64,000 bases of DNA. Source: Panorpa germanica. Lineage: Eukaryota; Arthropoda; Insecta; Mecoptera; Panorpidae. The notes under the pieces were generated by a model, which was given only the letters and a program-made list of their open reading frames with translations, was not told the origin of the DNA and did not search any database. A program made the position numbers and the translations under genes. The stretch spans positions 1 to 64,000 of the forward strand of contig CAVMBN010000220.1 in NCBI GenBank assembly GCA_963678705.1, written 5' to 3'. Below are positions 61,998 to 64,000 of the stretch, piece after piece (within the stretch, counting starts at the first letter, position 1; every line of letters begins with the position of its first letter).

Positions 61998-63581
61998 GTT
62001 ATGTTTATAAGACCGCGTGTACGCGTAATGAAAAATTCGATTTTGACACTGGTTTCCAACTGTCAAACTTTTGTAAGAACACTTTGTTTAGCGTAAATTA
62101 ACACAAATTTAAAACAAACTTAAATACTTTTCGTTTAAAAAGTATTCATATAATTTATTTAATTTTTTTCCATAATTAATTTCTCACTTTTAATCACTTT
62201 CTTCACCTAAAGTAGCAGGAGCCGATCACACACATAGTAGATAGGAACCACTTGTGTTGCAAAGCAATATTAACGTCCTTGTAAACCAATACGTAGGTCT
62301 TCCTTTTTGTATTAAGTCCCATCTGTCTTGCCAGAGCTTATGCATATATGCATTCATCTATTGGCAATATATTTGGTATCGTCTCCAGACTTTTATCCTA
62401 CAGCCGCATTAACTTTAAATCCTCGAAATTTGTCGCATTAATTTTAAATCATCAAAATTTGATTTTTTCAGTTCTAGCGTAATTTGTATTTGAGTAAGTG
62501 CATGAGTGATTTTTAAATCTAAAGGAATTGTCCCGAATATCACTTGCACCACTTCTGTAGATACAGTTCTGCAACAACGCGTCATCGTCAATAACATAGT
62601 TCTTTGCATGGAAGATCTGGAAGATTGATCCTGTAATACCATGCCGAAGCACAATACACAACTATTAGCATAAATGGCCCCTTGTATAGTGTCGGCATAG
62701 TTGCCGAGTTTAAGCTTTATCCCGTCCTTGTGACACGCGCAAGGTGTGTTACAAGTTGATCATTCGTTGTTACTGTATTTGTTTCGTAGCTTTGTAGCTT
62801 TAAAAAACTACAGATTTTATATATAGCAGGTCGAGAACGGCTTTCTAGGGTTTCTGTACTATTTGCACCAATAAGGATCACATTATCGTTGGCAAAACAT
62901 ATGTCTACACAACCTTTCGAGTGAGAAACACAGTTCTCGTCGAATACCATGTTCCAGAGCTCAGGCCCCATTACAGATCGCTGAGGACAACCTTTAGATA
63001 GTTGCCTTTTTATGGAACGGTAATCGGTTTGTAAAATAATGTTCGACAATGAAAATAGTTCTCCATAGCGCAGTAGACGGACCTATAGGTTTTTGCCGGT
63101 CTAATTCTTTGAAGGTCACTTGGCCACCGGACATCAACAAAGGCACACTGAATTTCTATAAATATCTCATATACATACTTGTACTTATGCCTACTTACTT
63201 ACCATTTGTTTGTTACCATTGAATGTCCATGAACGATCAATCACTATTTCCAAGAAAACCGCATATATTGTTCACTTAATCACTTATAACAATTAATACA
63301 CTCTCATTATTATTTAAAACACGCATTTATATAAACTAATTCTTGTGTTTTAATATTATTTATAGTTAATGTTATTCGACTTACTTGATAGTGGGCGGCA
63401 ACCTTTTGTCTTCCGTATATTTGTAGTGTTTATATGAGGTCTTCCTTATATATATCTACAGATTTCTTGAATTTTAAACCACTTAATGTTTTAGCACTAA
63501 CACTAACCTAATTATTATCTTTTTTTTTGTCTATCGCACTTATAAATGTCTTATATCAAACATCAAAGTTACAAATTTCAG
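61998..63581. repeat. Satellite unit 36, subtype A
   Basis: Full unit with private variants ATTCGATTTTGACAC and CATCTATTGGC. The 110-codon LINE frame (62717-63049) is open. Confidence 0.92.
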
Positions 63582-64000
63582 GTTATATTTATAAGACCGC
63601 TTGTACGCGTAATGAAAATTTCGTTTTTAACACTGGTTTCCAACTGTCAAACTTTTGTAAAAACACTTTGTTTAGGGTAAATTAACACAAATTTAAAACA
63701 AACTTAAATACTTTTTGTTTGAAAAAGTATTCATATAATTTATTTAATTTTTTTCCATAATTAATTTCTCACTTTTAATCTTTTTTTTCACCTAAAGTAG
63801 CAGGAGCCGATCACACACATAGTAGATAGGAACCACTTGTGTTGCAAAGCAATATTAACGTCTTTGTAAACCAAAACGTAGGTCTTCCTTTTTGTATTAA
63901 GTCCCATCTGTCTTGCCAGAGCTTATGCATATATGCATTTATATCTTTGGCAATATATTTGGTATCGTCTCCAGACTTTTATCCTACAGCCGCATTAACT
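63582..64000. repeat. Satellite unit 37, partial
   Basis: First 419 bp of a unit, cut by the window edge. The dyad reads CGCTTGTACGCG. Confidence 0.93.

Larger units (their letters stand above)
55050..62005. repeat. Higher-order duplicated segment, copy 2
   Basis: Counterpart of 45300-52500. Period: 5463 bp (unit anchor across the element) + 1586 + 1586 + 1115 = 9750 bp. A third copy, if present, would begin just beyond the right window edge. Confidence 0.85.
60977..64000. repeat. Satellite array, right block (rest of unit 35, unit 36, partial 37)
   Basis: The satellite resumes with the same junction bases as at 51472. It continues through anchors at 62254 and 63839 and runs off the window, so the array is longer than what is shown. 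Confidence 0.97.

Noticed and set aside
1-64000. tRNA, rRNA or rDNA sequence (R1 LINEs insert in 28S genes)
   Set aside because: I looked for cloverleaf-like and rRNA core sequences and saw none; the R1-group resemblance is only in the protein remnant.

Overview
The whole window is a tandem satellite array, AT-rich and without any recognisable host gene. The repeat unit is about 1.58 kb (1578 to 1586 bp). I phase it so that each unit starts at GTTATG(C/T)TTATAAGACC, and number the units 1 to 37. Units 1 to 30 run from 1 to 47028. Units 31 and 35 are each interrupted by a Ty1/copia LTR retrotransposon fossil (47302-51471 and 57052-60976). Unit 37 runs off the right edge.

The satellite unit is not random sequence. 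About 60% of it (unit offset ~258 to ~1190, minus strand) reads as a decayed piece of LINE ORF2 of the R1/TRAS/LOA group. It keeps RT motif A (FIEIQCAFVDVRWP), motif B (KGCPQRSVMGPELW), motif C (FAND where live elements have ADD), the post-RT RTVSTE..QV..G..PLDL block and a C-terminal W..RW....KGR.TY stretch. The remaining ~650 bp is AT-rich, shows no coding sense, and carries a conserved CpG-rich dyad CGCGT-GT-ACGCG.

Layout by unit subtype: 1 to ~15.6 kb, units of subtypes a1 and a2, partly alternating as ~3.17-kb dimers; ~15.8 to 38 kb, subtypes B (1578 bp, with an 8-bp loss at a palindrome) and C (~1584 bp), partly as ~3.16-kb B-C dimers and with one B-B pair repeated exactly 17,395 bp away; 38 kb to the end, subtype A units plus a ~9.75-kb higher-order unit that contains the copia element and a satellite unit shortened to 1115 bp. 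Several units are chimeras of two subtypes, as expected from unequal exchange and gene conversion.

The two copia copies are one insertion that was later duplicated with its flanks. Both have the same 210-bp LTR at the same base of the unit, the same right-hand junction, and the same shortened unit with the same filler about 600 bp upstream. Both are broken. The host is probably an insect or other arthropod: the copia primer-binding site resembles that of Drosophila copia (half-tRNA-Met type), and R1-group LINEs are mostly arthropod elements. The setting looks like heterochromatin, such as a pericentromeric block, a sex chromosome or a B chromosome, but the sequence alone cannot tell which. 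Nothing here suggests a bacterial or phage system.
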